DNA of 64,000 nt, from positions 620,001 to 684,000 of the forward strand of contig NZ_JBAJEY010000001.1 in NCBI RefSeq assembly GCF_039822285.1, written 5' to 3'. A program made the position numbers and the translations under genes. The first letter of the stretch is position 1. Every line of letters begins with the position of its first letter. Below, one piece after another: positions 1 to 9,210 of the stretch. The notes beneath the pieces are model-generated. The model was given only the letters and a program-made list of their open reading frames with translations, was not told where the DNA came from and ran no database searches. This stretch comes from Thiofaba sp039822285 (GTDB taxonomy: Bacteria > Pseudomonadota > Gammaproteobacteria > Halothiobacillales > Halothiobacillaceae).

Positions 1-75
1 TCTCGGAGCCCGTCGCGGGCATGTACCGCAACGGGGCGAGTTTCAAAAGGGCAGGACAGCCCTTTTGAAACAGTC
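1..75 (-). repeat. Partial copy (D) of the multi-hairpin repeat family, at the window edge
   Basis: Read on the minus strand this starts with a 13-bp hairpin (positions 40-52 pair with 59-71, stem GTTTCAAAAGGGC, 6-nt loop). A GC-rich hairpin follows at 10-34 (CCGTCGCGG pairs with CCGCAACGG, one mismatch, loop containing GCATGT). That is the same order as hairpins 1 and 2 of the copies at 36387-36445, 59394-59454 and 63015-63074. Hairpin 2 differs from the others by a few bases. The rest of the element would lie left of position 1. Confidence 0.7.
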
Positions 76-131
76 TGATTATACCCGATCCACGGCGGAC
101 AGCCCGTCCCCGATTTGCTACCCTTGCGCGC

Positions 132-581
132 ATGATCTGGAAACCCCATGCCACCGTGGCCGCCGTGCTGGAACAGGATGGACGCTTCCTCCTGGTCGAG
201 GAGCGCATCGGCGGCGAAATCCGCCTGAACCAGCCCGCAGGCCATCTCGAGGAGGGCGAGAGCCTCATCGAGGCGGTCGTGCGCGAGACGATCGAGGAGG
301 CGGGCCTGGTGTTCCGCCCCACCCATCTGGTCGGCCTGTACCAATGGCGTGCCCCTGAGAGCGGCGCCACCTACCTGCGCGCGGCCTTCGGTGGCGAGAT
401 CGAGCGCGTCATCGACGACGCCGTGCTGGATACGGGTATCCTCGGCCCCGTCTGGCTCACCCCGGACGAGGCACGCGCCCGCGCGGCCCAGCACCGCAGC
501 CCGCTGGTGATGGCCTGCATCGAGGATGACCTCGCCGACCGCCGTTACCCCCTCGATCTGATCCGCTACTTCCCGTCATGA
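132..581 (+). CDS. nudJ: Nudix hydrolase, phosphatase NudJ
   Basis: 149-residue Nudix protein. The Nudix box is intact at residues 37-59: it begins GHLEEGE, contains RETIEEAGL, and fits GX5EX7REUXEEXGU. NudJ-type enzymes dephosphorylate thiamin pyrophosphate intermediates and nucleoside di- and triphosphates in the cytoplasm. Assignment to NudJ rather than another Nudix subfamily rests on length and on the nudJ-mnmA-hflD order, which matches E. coli. The stop overlaps the mnmA start (ATGA), indicating translational coupling. The upstream 56 bases hold a TATAC-like -10 at 79-84 but no convincing -35. Confidence 0.88.
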   Translation: MIWKPHATVAAVLEQDGRFLLVEERIGGEIRLNQPAGHLEEGESLIEAVVRETIEEAGLVFRPTHLVGLYQWRAPESGATYLRAAFGGEIERVIDDAVLDTGILGPVWLTPDEARARAAQHRSPLVMACIEDDLADRRYPLDLIRYFPS

Positions 582-1684
582 GCCGCGGTATGAAGGTCAT
601 CGTCGGCATGTCCGGCGGGGTGGACTCCTCGGTCGCCGCCCTGCTCCTCAAGGAACAGGGCTTCGACGTCGAGGGCCTGTTCATGAAGAACTGGGAGGGC
701 GACGACACCGAGGACTACTGCCCGGCCAGGCAGGACATGATCGACGCCATGGCGGTGTGCGACCGGCTCGATATCCCGTTCCATTTCGTCAATTTCGCCA
801 AGGAATACTGGGACCGGGTGTTCGCCTATTTCCTGGCGGAATACCGCGCCGGACGCACGCCGAATCCGGACATCCTGTGCAACCGCGAAATCAAGTTCCG
901 CGCCTTCCTCGACCATGCGCTGAACAACCTCGGCGCCCAAGCCATCGCGACCGGCCATTATGCGCGCGTCGCCCATGATGCTTCCCGGGCCCACCTGCTC
1001 AAGGGCCTGGATGCGAACAAGGACCAGAGCTACTTCCTGCACGCCCTCGGCCAGGAGCAGTTGCGTCATGCCATGTTCCCCATCGGCCACCTGCCGAAGC
1101 CCGAGGTGCGCAGGCTGGCCGAGCAGGCCGGCTTTGCCACCGCGAAGAAAAAGGACAGCACCGGCATCTGCTTCATTGGCGAACGCCGCTTCACCGAGTT
1201 CCTGCAGCGCTACCTGCCCGCCCAGCCCGGCGACATCGTCACCCTCGAGGGCCAGGTCATCGCCCGCCACCATGGCCTGATGTATTACACCCTCGGCCAG
1301 CGCCAGGGACTCGGCATCGGGGGCTTGCGCGGCTTTTCCGAGGAGCCCTGGTTCGTGGTCGACAAGGACCTGGCCTCCAATCGCCTGATCGTCACCCAGG
1401 GCACCGACCACCCCTCGCTCTACCGCCCCGCCCTGCTCGCGAGCCAGGTGCACTGGATTGCAGGCGCCCCTCCGACCCTGCCACTGCGCTGCCAAGCCAA
1501 GGTGCGTTACCGGCAGGCGGACCAGGAATGCATGGTTTATCCCCACGGCGATGGTGTGCGGGTCGTTTTCGACACGCCCCAGCGCGCCATCACCCCCGGC
1601 CAGTCCGTGGTGTTCTATGCCGGAGAGGAATGCCTTGGCGGCGCGGTGATCGAGGCAGGGATCAATCTGGAGGACAACGACTGA
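578..1684 (+). CDS. mnmA: tRNA-specific 2-thiouridylase MnmA
   Basis: 368 residues, normal length. It thiolates U34 of tRNA-Lys, -Glu and -Gln using sulfur relayed from IscS through the Tus proteins. The PP-loop GMSGGVDSS lies at residues 10-18. The two catalytic cysteines are visible: Cys101 in DILCNRE and Cys198 in TGICFIG. The ATG at 578 overlaps the nudJ stop; a second ATG at 590 (MKVIVGMSGG) is a possible alternative start. The stop overlaps the hflD start by one base, so nudJ-mnmA-hflD looks like one translationally coupled operon. Confidence 0.97.
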   Translation: MSRGMKVIVGMSGGVDSSVAALLLKEQGFDVEGLFMKNWEGDDTEDYCPARQDMIDAMAVCDRLDIPFHFVNFAKEYWDRVFAYFLAEYRAGRTPNPDILCNREIKFRAFLDHALNNLGAQAIATGHYARVAHDASRAHLLKGLDANKDQSYFLHALGQEQLRHAMFPIGHLPKPEVRRLAEQAGFATAKKKDSTGICFIGERRFTEFLQRYLPAQPGDIVTLEGQVIARHHGLMYYTLGQRQGLGIGGLRGFSEEPWFVVDKDLASNRLIVTQGTDHPSLYRPALLASQVHWIAGAPPTLPLRCQAKVRYRQADQECMVYPHGDGVRVVFDTPQRAITPGQSVVFYAGEECLGGAVIEAGINLEDND

Positions 1685-2328
1685 TGGCCCATACGATCGA
1701 AGACCAGACGCTCGCCCTCGCCGGCATCGTCCAGGCCTGCCTGTTGGTGCGCGAATTGGCGCACCATGGCCAAGCGCCGTCCCACGCGCAGGCGGCCAGC
1801 CTCGCGAGCCTGTTCCGCATCGACGCAAGCGACGTCCCCGCCGTGTACGGCGGGGTCAGGCAGGTCGGCGAAGGCCTGCGCCACCTGCGCAAACAACTGG
1901 CCGGGCAAGCCGGCAACCAGGACATCGAGGTCACCCGCCACGTCCTCACCCTGATCCAACTGGCCGGCCAGCTGCTGCGCCTGCCGGACATGCTGCAGCA
2001 ACTGGGGCAGGGCTTGCAGGCGCTCGACGCCAAGCAGCGCGAGCTCGGACCGGACGCCCCGGAGGTCATCGAGGGCCTGGCAGGACTCTACCAGCGGACC
2101 ATCAGCACCTTAAGCCCGAAGGTCATCGTCAACGGCAACCCCCAGCAACTGAACCGGCCGGAGGTCGCCCAGCGCATCCGCGCCGCCCTGCTGGCGGGGA
2201 TCCGCTCGGCCGTGCTCTGGCATCAATGCGGGGGGAGTCGCCTGAGCCTGATCTTCCGCCGCAAGCGCTTCCTCGCGGCCGCGGATGGCCTGCTGCGGGG
2301 CGGGATCAGGCTGGTGGACGAAGCGTGA
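1684..2328 (+). CDS. hflD: High-frequency lysogenization protein HflD homolog
   Basis: 214-residue, largely alpha-helical protein of the HflD family (about 210 residues in E. coli). In E. coli HflD is a peripheral membrane protein that binds phage lambda CII; its housekeeping role is unclear. The start ATG at 1684 shares its A with the mnmA stop (TGATG), which fixes the start. The C-terminus (SAVLWHQCGG then RRKRF) fits the family. In E. coli purB follows; here the next gene is convergent. Confidence 0.9.
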   Translation: MAHTIEDQTLALAGIVQACLLVRELAHHGQAPSHAQAASLASLFRIDASDVPAVYGGVRQVGEGLRHLRKQLAGQAGNQDIEVTRHVLTLIQLAGQLLRLPDMLQQLGQGLQALDAKQRELGPDAPEVIEGLAGLYQRTISTLSPKVIVNGNPQQLNRPEVAQRIRAALLAGIRSAVLWHQCGGSRLSLIFRRKRFLAAADGLLRGGIRLVDEA

Positions 2329-2374
2329 GAATAAGGAATGCGGCGGAGCGCCGTGAAGGATGGGGGCGCGGGGA

Positions 2375-2737
2375 TCAGGCCTGCCGCGGTCGGCGGTGGC
2401 GCCTCCGCTCAGCCAGATAGATGAAGCCTGGCAGGGCGAACACCGCATACAGGACGATCGCGACGGTGTAGAACTCCCACTGCTTGGGATGCAGCTCGCC
2501 CGGGCACTCGGACAGGCCAAGGAAGGCCCCAAGGCTTAGCTGGCAACCGAGCTCCAGCCGCCAGGCCAGCAGGGCCACAAGCCCGAACCCCACCCCCCAC
2601 TCCAGCAGACGCACCCAGAACGGCTTGACCTCACCGCGCAGGCCGATGACGGCAAACAGGCGCTCGTTGATCCAAGGCAGGTTGGACAGCACCAGGGCGG
2701 CCACGAGGAGGGTGAAGACGGCACTCTGGGAGGTCAT
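2375..2737 (-). CDS. DUF2818 family membrane protein at the end of the nuo operon
   Basis: 120-residue membrane protein. The start at 2737 gives MTSQSAVFTLL; a longer in-frame reading to 2782 would overlap nuoN and lacks a family-like N-terminus. Three hydrophobic segments are visible, near residues 5-25, 38-57 and 85-105, followed by a basic tail (RRRHRRPR). DUF2818 genes commonly follow nuoN in beta- and gammaproteobacteria. The function is unknown; the position suggests an accessory or assembly role for complex I. It starts 10 bases after the nuoN stop. Confidence 0.8.
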   Translation of the reverse strand: MTSQSAVFTLLVAALVLSNLPWINERLFAVIGLRGEVKPFWVRLLEWGVGFGLVALLAWRLELGCQLSLGAFLGLSECPGELHPKQWEFYTVAIVLYAVFALPGFIYLAERRRHRRPRQA

Positions 2738-2747
2738 GTATCCCGCC

Positions 2748-4190
2748 TCAGAGCGCGTTGAAAACGCTCGCACAGAGCGCAATCAGGCTGGTCGGATACA
2801 ACCCCAGGGCCACGATGGCCAGGCCGTTCACGTTCATGACCAGCCGCGCATCCCAGGAACGGGTCGGCATGCCCTGCACGATGGCCTTGTCGAAGTAGGC
2901 CATCTTCACCGCACGCAGGTAGTAGAAGGCGCCGATCACGGACATCACCACCGCATACACCGCCAGCCACACCATGTCGATGTCGACCACGGCCTGCAGC
3001 ACCGCGAGCTTGGCCCAGAAGCCGAGGGTGAACGGGATGCCGGCCATGGAGAACATCAGCACCAGCAGGATGAAGGCTATCCACGGGCTGCGGTCGTTGA
3101 GGCCCTTGAGATCGTCGAGCTGATCCGCCTCCAGGCCCTTGGAGGCGAGGTAGGTGATCAGGCCGAAGCCACCGAGGGTCATCAGCGCATAAGCGAGGGT
3201 GTAGAACAGCGCGGCCGAGGCACCGGCCGTGGTGCCCGCGAGCACACCCAGCAGGATGAAGCCGACGTGGGACACGGTCGAATAGGCCAGCATGCGCTTG
3301 AAGCTGGTCTGCGCGATGGCGATCACGTTGCCCACGAACAGCGAGGCCACGGCGAACACGATGAGCAGGGTCTGCCAGTCGTCCAGCATGGCGCCCAGGG
3401 CATCGCCGAGCAGGCGCAGCAGCAGGGCGAGTGCTGCGATCTTCGGCGCGGCACTCATATAGAGGGTCACGCCAGTGGGGGCGCCGTCATAGACATCCGG
3501 CAACCACATGTGGAACGGCGCGGCACCGACCTTGAACACCAGGCCCGCGACCATGAACACGATGGCGAACACCAACGCGGTGTCGGAGGCGGTGCCCCCC
3601 ATGACCGCCTGGCGGATGGCCGGAAGATCCAGCGAACCGGTCACACCGTAGAGCATGGACATGCCATACAGCAGCAGACCGGAGGCCAGCGCGCCAAGGA
3701 CGAAATACTTCATCGCCGCCTCGGAGGCGCGGATGTCGTCGCGGTGAACCACCACCATGGCATACATGGCGAGCGACATCAGCTCAAGACCGAGGAACAC
3801 CAGCAGCAGGCTGTAGGCGCTGACCATGACCATCATGCCCAGCACGCCAAAGAGGCCGAGGATGTAGTACTCGCCCTTCTGGATGTCGCGCTCCTTGAGG
3901 TAGTCGCGCGAGAGGGCGAAGGCCATGGAGGTGATCAGCAGGATGAACAGCTTCATCACATCCGACATGGCATCGTTGATGACGCTCCCCTCGAAGCTCA
4001 GGCGCTGATCCGCACTGGCGCCGAACCAGACGGCCACGAAGGTCGCGGCCAGGGCGGCCTGGCTGAGCCAGTAGGTGACGTCGCGGCGGCCATCGCGCAG
4101 GAAGACGTCGATCAGGAGGATCGCACAGGCCAGAGCCAGGAGGAGGATCTCCGGCAGTACGGGCATCAGGTTGAGCGCATCAAGGGTCAT
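2748..4190 (-). CDS. nuoN: NADH-quinone oxidoreductase subunit N
   Basis: 480-residue antiporter-like membrane subunit of complex I, with about 14 transmembrane helices. It is one of three Mrp-type proton channels in the membrane arm. The segment around SAAPKIAALALLLRL and the preceding WLPDVYDGAPTG match the family. I chose the ATG at 4190 (MTLDALNLMP); an in-frame TTG at 4208 overlapping the nuoM stop (TTGA) is a possible coupled start adding six residues. Confidence 0.96.
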   Translation of the reverse strand: MTLDALNLMPVLPEILLLALACAILLIDVFLRDGRRDVTYWLSQAALAATFVAVWFGASADQRLSFEGSVINDAMSDVMKLFILLITSMAFALSRDYLKERDIQKGEYYILGLFGVLGMMVMVSAYSLLLVFLGLELMSLAMYAMVVVHRDDIRASEAAMKYFVLGALASGLLLYGMSMLYGVTGSLDLPAIRQAVMGGTASDTALVFAIVFMVAGLVFKVGAAPFHMWLPDVYDGAPTGVTLYMSAAPKIAALALLLRLLGDALGAMLDDWQTLLIVFAVASLFVGNVIAIAQTSFKRMLAYSTVSHVGFILLGVLAGTTAGASAALFYTLAYALMTLGGFGLITYLASKGLEADQLDDLKGLNDRSPWIAFILLVLMFSMAGIPFTLGFWAKLAVLQAVVDIDMVWLAVYAVVMSVIGAFYYLRAVKMAYFDKAIVQGMPTRSWDARLVMNVNGLAIVALGLYPTSLIALCASVFNAL

Positions 4191-4204
4191 GTCGGTACCA
4201 AAGC

Positions 4205-5719
4205 TCAAAGCTTGGATTGGGCAATGTGGTGGACGAGGTTGTCGATGCTGGCGTGCATGACATGGGCCAGCGGATCAGGCCACACACCGAGCAGGATCAC
4301 GAAGAAGGCCAGGCTCGCCATGATCAAGAATTCGCGGGCATTCACGTCGGGCATGCGGGCCACCTCGGCATGGCGCACCTCACCGAAGATCACGCGCTTC
4401 ACCATCCACAGGGTGTAGGCGGCGCCGATGATCAGGGTCAGGGCCGCGATCAGGGCAATCCAGAAGTTGGCCTTGAAGCTTGCGAGGATCACCATGAACT
4501 CGCCGACGAAGCCGGAGGTTCCAGGCAGGCCAACGTTGGCCATGGCGAACAGCACGACGAAGGTCGCAAACCAGGGCATGCTGTTGACCACCCCGCCGTA
4601 GGCCGAAATCTCGCGGGTGTGCATGCGGTCATACAGCACGCCGATGGCGAGGAACATGGCGGCGGAGATGAAGCCGTGCGAGACCATCTGCACCATGGCC
4701 CCCTCGAGCGCGAGCGAAGCCCCGCCCTCGCCCACCGGGTTCTGCATGATCATGAAGACGATGAACATCCCCAGGGTGACGAAGCCCATGTGCGAGATGG
4801 AGGAATAGGCCACCAGCTTTTTCATGTCGCTCTGCACCAGGGCGACGAAACCGATGTACACGATGGCCACCAGCGACATGAAGATGATCAGCCAGTCGAG
4901 CGCGGCGCTCGCATCCGGGGTGATGGGCAGGGAGAAGCGCATGAAGCCATAGCCGCCGATCTTCAGCATGATCGCCGCCAGGATCACCGAGCCACCGGTC
5001 GGGGCCTCGACGTGCGCATCCGGCAGCCAGGTGTGCACCGGCCACATCGGGATCTTGACCGCGAAGGCGATCAGGAAGGCGAGGAAGATCAGGGTCTGCT
5101 CAGTGGCATTGAGCGGCAGGGCGTGCATGTCCAGCACGCTGAAGCTGCCCGACTTGAAGTACATGTAGATCAGGGCGACCAGCATGAACACCGAGCCGAG
5201 GAAGGTGTAGAGGAAGAACTTCAGCGTGGCGTACACGCGGCGCGGACCGCCCCACATGCCGATCACGAGATACATCGGGATCAGCATACCCTCGAAGAAG
5301 AAGTAGAACAGGATGGCGTCGAGGGCGGCGAAGGTGCCGACCATCATGCCTTCCATGATCAGGAAGGCGGCCATGTACTGGGCCACCTTCTCCTGGATGA
5401 CCTCCCAGCCGGCCAGCACCACCAGCACGGTGGTGAAGGTGGTCAGCAGGATCAGCGGCATGGAGATGCCGTCCACCCCGAGGAAATAATCGATGTGGAA
5501 GGTCGGGATCCACGGGAGGCGCTCGACGAACTGCATGGATGCGGTCGAGGCGTCAAAACCGAAGGCGAGCGGCAGGCTGAGGAAGAAGACCAGCAGACTG
5601 CCCAGCAGGCTGATGCGGCGAACGGCCTGCGGTGAGCGATCGCCAACCATCAGCACCAGCACGCCGGTGATGATGGGGAGCCAGACAAGCAGGCTAAGCA
5701 GGGGCCAATCAGCAAACAT
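4205..5719 (-). CDS. nuoM: NADH-quinone oxidoreductase subunit M
   Basis: 504-residue antiporter-like proton-pumping subunit of complex I. About 14 hydrophobic helices are evident. The motif WPVHTWLPDAHVEAPTGGSV, the lysine-bearing helix after it (LKIGGYGFMRF) and DMKKLVAYSSISHMGF are characteristic. It sits between nuoL and nuoN as in nearly all proteobacterial nuo operons. Confidence 0.98.
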   Translation of the reverse strand: MFADWPLLSLLVWLPIITGVLVLMVGDRSPQAVRRISLLGSLLVFFLSLPLAFGFDASTASMQFVERLPWIPTFHIDYFLGVDGISMPLILLTTFTTVLVVLAGWEVIQEKVAQYMAAFLIMEGMMVGTFAALDAILFYFFFEGMLIPMYLVIGMWGGPRRVYATLKFFLYTFLGSVFMLVALIYMYFKSGSFSVLDMHALPLNATEQTLIFLAFLIAFAVKIPMWPVHTWLPDAHVEAPTGGSVILAAIMLKIGGYGFMRFSLPITPDASAALDWLIIFMSLVAIVYIGFVALVQSDMKKLVAYSSISHMGFVTLGMFIVFMIMQNPVGEGGASLALEGAMVQMVSHGFISAAMFLAIGVLYDRMHTREISAYGGVVNSMPWFATFVVLFAMANVGLPGTSGFVGEFMVILASFKANFWIALIAALTLIIGAAYTLWMVKRVIFGEVRHAEVARMPDVNAREFLIMASLAFFVILLGVWPDPLAHVMHASIDNLVHHIAQSKL

Positions 5720-5774
5720 CCAAGCGTCCTAGGTTCTTAACGTTGTGAGGAGTGGTTGCGTGGTTCCGGGCGGA

Positions 5775-7727
5775 TCAGAAGAACAGCGCCCAGGTCAGCA
5801 TCACCAGCAGGGCCAGGATCATCACGAAGGCGTAATGATACATGAGCCCCGTCTGCATCAGCCGTGCTACGGCCGCCAGACGGCCGATGCCGTTGGCTGT
5901 GCCATTGACCAGCAGGCCGTCGATCAGCTTGCTGTCGGACCATTGCCACAGACCGCGGCCCAGGGCACGGCTGCCGGCGGCGAACACCGTGTTGTTGAAA
6001 TCATCGAAGCCGTAGCCGCGCTTGAGCAGGCGGTTGAGCCAGGCAAAACGCTGCTCGGCCTGAGCGGCAATGTTGCGGTTCTTGAGGGTGATCAGCCAGG
6101 CCAGGGCGACGCCCGCGGCCGCGAGCCACAGGGCCGGCGTCATCAGACCGTGCAGGACGAAGGCAGCCGCACCATGGAAGGAAGCACCCATCACGCCGAG
6201 CACGTCATGCGCCTCGTTGACATGGATGATGCCCTTGAACAGCTCACCAAACAGCATCGGCTCGATCGCCACCCAACCGATCATCACCGCCGGGACGGCG
6301 AGCACGATCAGCGGCAGGGTGACCACCCACGGCGACTCGTGCAGATGCTCGCGGGTATGCTCATCCATGCGCTCCTTGCCGAAGAACACCAGGAAGAACA
6401 TGCGGAAGGTGTAGAAGGCAGTGACGAACACCCCGAACAGCACCAGCCAGTAGGCCAGCCCCGCCCCCGGCAGGGTCGAGTGGTGGATCGACTCGATGAT
6501 CGCATCCTTGGAGAAGAAGCCGGAGAAACCGGGGAAGCCGATCAGAGCCAAGGCGCCGATCAGGAAGGTCCAGAAGGTGATCGGCATGTACTTGCGCAGG
6601 CCGCCCATCTTGCGGATGTCCTGCTCGTGGTGCATGGCGATGATGACCGAGCCTGCGGCCAGGAACAGCAGGGCCTTGAAGAAGGCGTGGGTCATCAGGT
6701 GGAAGATCGCCGCCGAGTAAGCCGAGGCACCGAGCGCGGCGGTCATGTAGCCAAGCTGGGACAGGGTGGAATAGGCCACCACCTGCTTGATGTCGTTGGC
6801 GACGATGCCGAGCAGGCCCATGGAGAAGGCGGTGATGGCACCGATGACCATGATGAAGGCGAGCGCAGCCTCGGACAGCTCGTACATGGGCGACATGCGC
6901 GCCACCATGAAGATGCCCGCGGTCACCATGGTCGCGGCGTGGATGAGTGCGGAGATCGGGGTCGGGCCCTCCATGGAGTCCGGCAGCCAGACGTGCAGCG
7001 GGATCTGCGCGGACTTACCCATCGCGCCGATGAACAGCAGGATGCAGATCACCGAGATCAGCGACCAGTCGACGCCGGGGATCACCTGGATCTGGATCGC
7101 GGCAAGCGTGCTCGCCTGCTCGAACACCTTGGCGTAGTCCAGGGTGCCGGTGTAGACCAGGACCGCGGCGATGCCGAGCAGGAAGCCAAAGTCGCCCACC
7201 CGGTTGACCAGGAAGGCCTTCAGGTTGGCGAAGATCGCACTCTCGCGCTTGTACCAGAAGCCGATCAAGAGGTAGGACACCAGGCCCACCGCCTCCCAGC
7301 CGAAGAACAGCTGCATGAAGTTGTTGCTCATCACCAGCATCAGCATGGAGAAGGTGAAGAGCGAGATGTAGCTGAAGAAGCGCTGATAGCCCGGATCGTC
7401 ATGCATGTAGCCGATGGTGTAGATGTGCACCATCAGACTCACACCGGTGACGATGACCATCATCACGGCGGTCAGGTTGTCGACCAAGAAACCCACCTCA
7501 AAGGTGAACAGGTCGCTGGCCAGCCAGGTGTAGACCGCGCCGTTGAAGGCCGCCCCGCCGTCGAGCACGTGGAACTTGAACGCGACCAGGGCGAGCACGA
7601 AGGCCACGGCCACACCGAGGATGGTGACACTATGCGCACCCGCGCGGCCGATCTGGCGGCCGAACAGGCCGGCGATGATCGAGCCGATCAGCGGGGAGAG
7701 GACGATCCAGAGGTACAGGGTTTCCAT
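5775..7727 (-). CDS. nuoL: NADH-quinone oxidoreductase subunit L
   Basis: 650 residues; the largest antiporter-like subunit of complex I, with a long lateral C-terminal helix. Family motifs visible include QIPLHVWLPDSMEGPTPISA and DIKQVVAYSTLSQLGYM. The ATG at 7727 lies 5 bases after the nuoK stop. The gap to nuoM is 55 bases with no obvious promoter. Confidence 0.98.
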   Translation of the reverse strand: METLYLWIVLSPLIGSIIAGLFGRQIGRAGAHSVTILGVAVAFVLALVAFKFHVLDGGAAFNGAVYTWLASDLFTFEVGFLVDNLTAVMMVIVTGVSLMVHIYTIGYMHDDPGYQRFFSYISLFTFSMLMLVMSNNFMQLFFGWEAVGLVSYLLIGFWYKRESAIFANLKAFLVNRVGDFGFLLGIAAVLVYTGTLDYAKVFEQASTLAAIQIQVIPGVDWSLISVICILLFIGAMGKSAQIPLHVWLPDSMEGPTPISALIHAATMVTAGIFMVARMSPMYELSEAALAFIMVIGAITAFSMGLLGIVANDIKQVVAYSTLSQLGYMTAALGASAYSAAIFHLMTHAFFKALLFLAAGSVIIAMHHEQDIRKMGGLRKYMPITFWTFLIGALALIGFPGFSGFFSKDAIIESIHHSTLPGAGLAYWLVLFGVFVTAFYTFRMFFLVFFGKERMDEHTREHLHESPWVVTLPLIVLAVPAVMIGWVAIEPMLFGELFKGIIHVNEAHDVLGVMGASFHGAAAFVLHGLMTPALWLAAAGVALAWLITLKNRNIAAQAEQRFAWLNRLLKRGYGFDDFNNTVFAAGSRALGRGLWQWSDSKLIDGLLVNGTANGIGRLAAVARLMQTGLMYHYAFVMILALLVMLTWALFF

Positions 7728-7732
7728 GCGTG

Positions 7733-8038
7733 TTAGCCCTTCACGCTGTCGAGGTCGGACACGTTGATGCTGCGGCGGTTACGGAACAGCACGACCAAGA
7801 TGGCGAGGCCGATCGCAGCCTCGGCAGCGGCCACGGTCAGGATGAAGAACACGAAGGCCTGTCCGGCGGTATCCCCCAGAAAGTGGGAGAAGCCGACGAA
7901 GTTGATGTTCACCGCGAGCAGCATCAGTTCGATGCTCATCAGCAGGATCAGCACGTTCTTGCGGTTGAGGAAGATCCCGGCGAGCGACAGTCCGAACAGG
8001 ACGGCGCCGAAGATCAGCACATCAGACAGGGCGATCAT
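7733..8038 (-). CDS. nuoK: NADH-quinone oxidoreductase subunit K
   Basis: 101 residues with three transmembrane helices, the normal size. NuoK carries two conserved glutamates in the membrane needed for proton transfer; one is in LLMSIELMLLAVNINFVGF and the other in AAAEAAIGLAI. The start overlaps the nuoJ stop (ATGA), indicating coupling. Confidence 0.98.
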   Translation of the reverse strand: MIALSDVLIFGAVLFGLSLAGIFLNRKNVLILLMSIELMLLAVNINFVGFSHFLGDTAGQAFVFFILTVAAAEAAIGLAILVVLFRNRRSINVSDLDSVKG

Positions 8039-8667
8039 GCGCCTTCTCCTTCATTCGTGGCCTGGACACGGCTCTCGGCAGGCATTTTGACCATGCGGAT
8101 ACGATCCTCGCGGCGCACCTTGGCCTGCGCGGCGGCATCCTGGTACTTGACACCAGGACGGCGACGCAGGGTGAGCATGATGGCGGCGACCATCGCCACC
8201 AGCAGGATCACCGCCGCGATCTCGAACGGATAGACGTAGACGGTGTACAGCACGCCGCCGAGTTCGGCCGTATTGCTGTAGTCCGCCGGTTTCGGCGCAG
8301 GCGCGGGATAGATGTCCAGGCCGAACAGCTTCGGCCCCAGCACCAGCGACATCTCGACGATCATCACCACGGCCACGGCAGCACCGATGGGCAGGAAGCG
8401 GACGAAGCCCTCGCGCATGACCGCGGTGTTGATGTCCAGCATCATCACCACGAACAGGAACATGACCATCACCGCCCCGACGTAGACCAGGATCAGCACG
8501 ATGCCGAGAAACTCGGCCTCCAGCAACAGCCACACCAGCGCGGTGCTGAAGAAGGTCAGGATCAGGTACAGCGCGGCATGCACGGGGTTGCGCGTGGTCA
8601 CCATGCGGAACGCGGAGAGCACCGACACCGAGGTGAAGATGAAGAACAGCAGCTTGATGAAGCTCAT
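8035..8667 (-). CDS. nuoJ: NADH-quinone oxidoreductase subunit J
   Basis: 210-residue membrane subunit with five predicted helices and a charged C-terminal tail after about residue 175. The N-terminal TRNPVHAALYLILTFFSTAL and EAEFLGIVLILVYVGAVMVM segments are typical; the latter includes the pi-bulge region of helix 3. It overlaps nuoK by 4 bases and follows nuoI by 41 bases. Confidence 0.97.
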   Translation of the reverse strand: MSFIKLLFFIFTSVSVLSAFRMVTTRNPVHAALYLILTFFSTALVWLLLEAEFLGIVLILVYVGAVMVMFLFVVMMLDINTAVMREGFVRFLPIGAAVAVVMIVEMSLVLGPKLFGLDIYPAPAPKPADYSNTAELGGVLYTVYVYPFEIAAVILLVAMVAAIMLTLRRRPGVKYQDAAAQAKVRREDRIRMVKMPAESRVQATNEGEGA

Positions 8668-8708
8668 GGGTAGAAACCTGTCATTGCGGGCCTGTCATGA
8701 CCACCCGG

Positions 8709-9197
8709 TCAGCGGTAACGCGCATCGGCCAGACGATCAGCCGCGATCTGCGCCTCGTACTTGTCACCCATGGCCAGGAGCTTGTCCTTGGTCATGATGT
8801 GCTCGCCGCGCGCCTCGAAGTGGTACTCGAACACGCGGGTCTCGACGATCGCGTCCACCGGGCAGGCCTCCTCACAGAAGCCGCAGTAGATGCACTTGAA
8901 CAGGTCGATGTCGTAGCGCGTGGTGCGGCGGGTGCCATCCTCACGCTGCTCCGACTCGATGGTGATGGCCAGCGCCGGGCAGACCGCCTCGCACAGCTTG
9001 CAGGCGATGCAGCGCTCCTCGCCGCTGGCGTAGCGGCGCTGCGCATGCAGGCCGCGGAAGCGCGGCGACATCGGGGTCTTTTCCTCCGGGTACTGCACGG
9101 TGAACTTGCGGGCGAACAGGTAGCGCCCGGTCAGCTTCATCCCCAGCAGCAGCTCCCACAGGAACCAGGTCTTGATGAATTGTTTGATGGCGTTCAT
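8709..9197 (-). CDS. nuoI: NADH-quinone oxidoreductase subunit I (two 4Fe-4S clusters)
   Basis: 162-residue peripheral subunit of complex I that carries clusters N6a and N6b. Both ferredoxin motifs are complete: CIACKLCEAVCP and CIYCGFCEEACP. The start at 9197 (MNAIKQFIKTWF) matches the family. An 18-residue extension reaching back to 9251 would run into nuoH and is rejected. Confidence 0.97.
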   Translation of the reverse strand: MNAIKQFIKTWFLWELLLGMKLTGRYLFARKFTVQYPEEKTPMSPRFRGLHAQRRYASGEERCIACKLCEAVCPALAITIESEQREDGTRRTTRYDIDLFKCIYCGFCEEACPVDAIVETRVFEYHFEARGEHIMTKDKLLAMGDKYEAQIAADRLADARYR

Positions 9198-9210
9198 GGG
9201 CAAGGCTCCG

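Noticed and set aside
2484..7736. Several long plus-strand frames opposite nuoN, nuoM and nuoL
   Set aside because: These are antisense shadows of membrane-protein genes, rich in His, Gln and Glu, with no family features or start signals.
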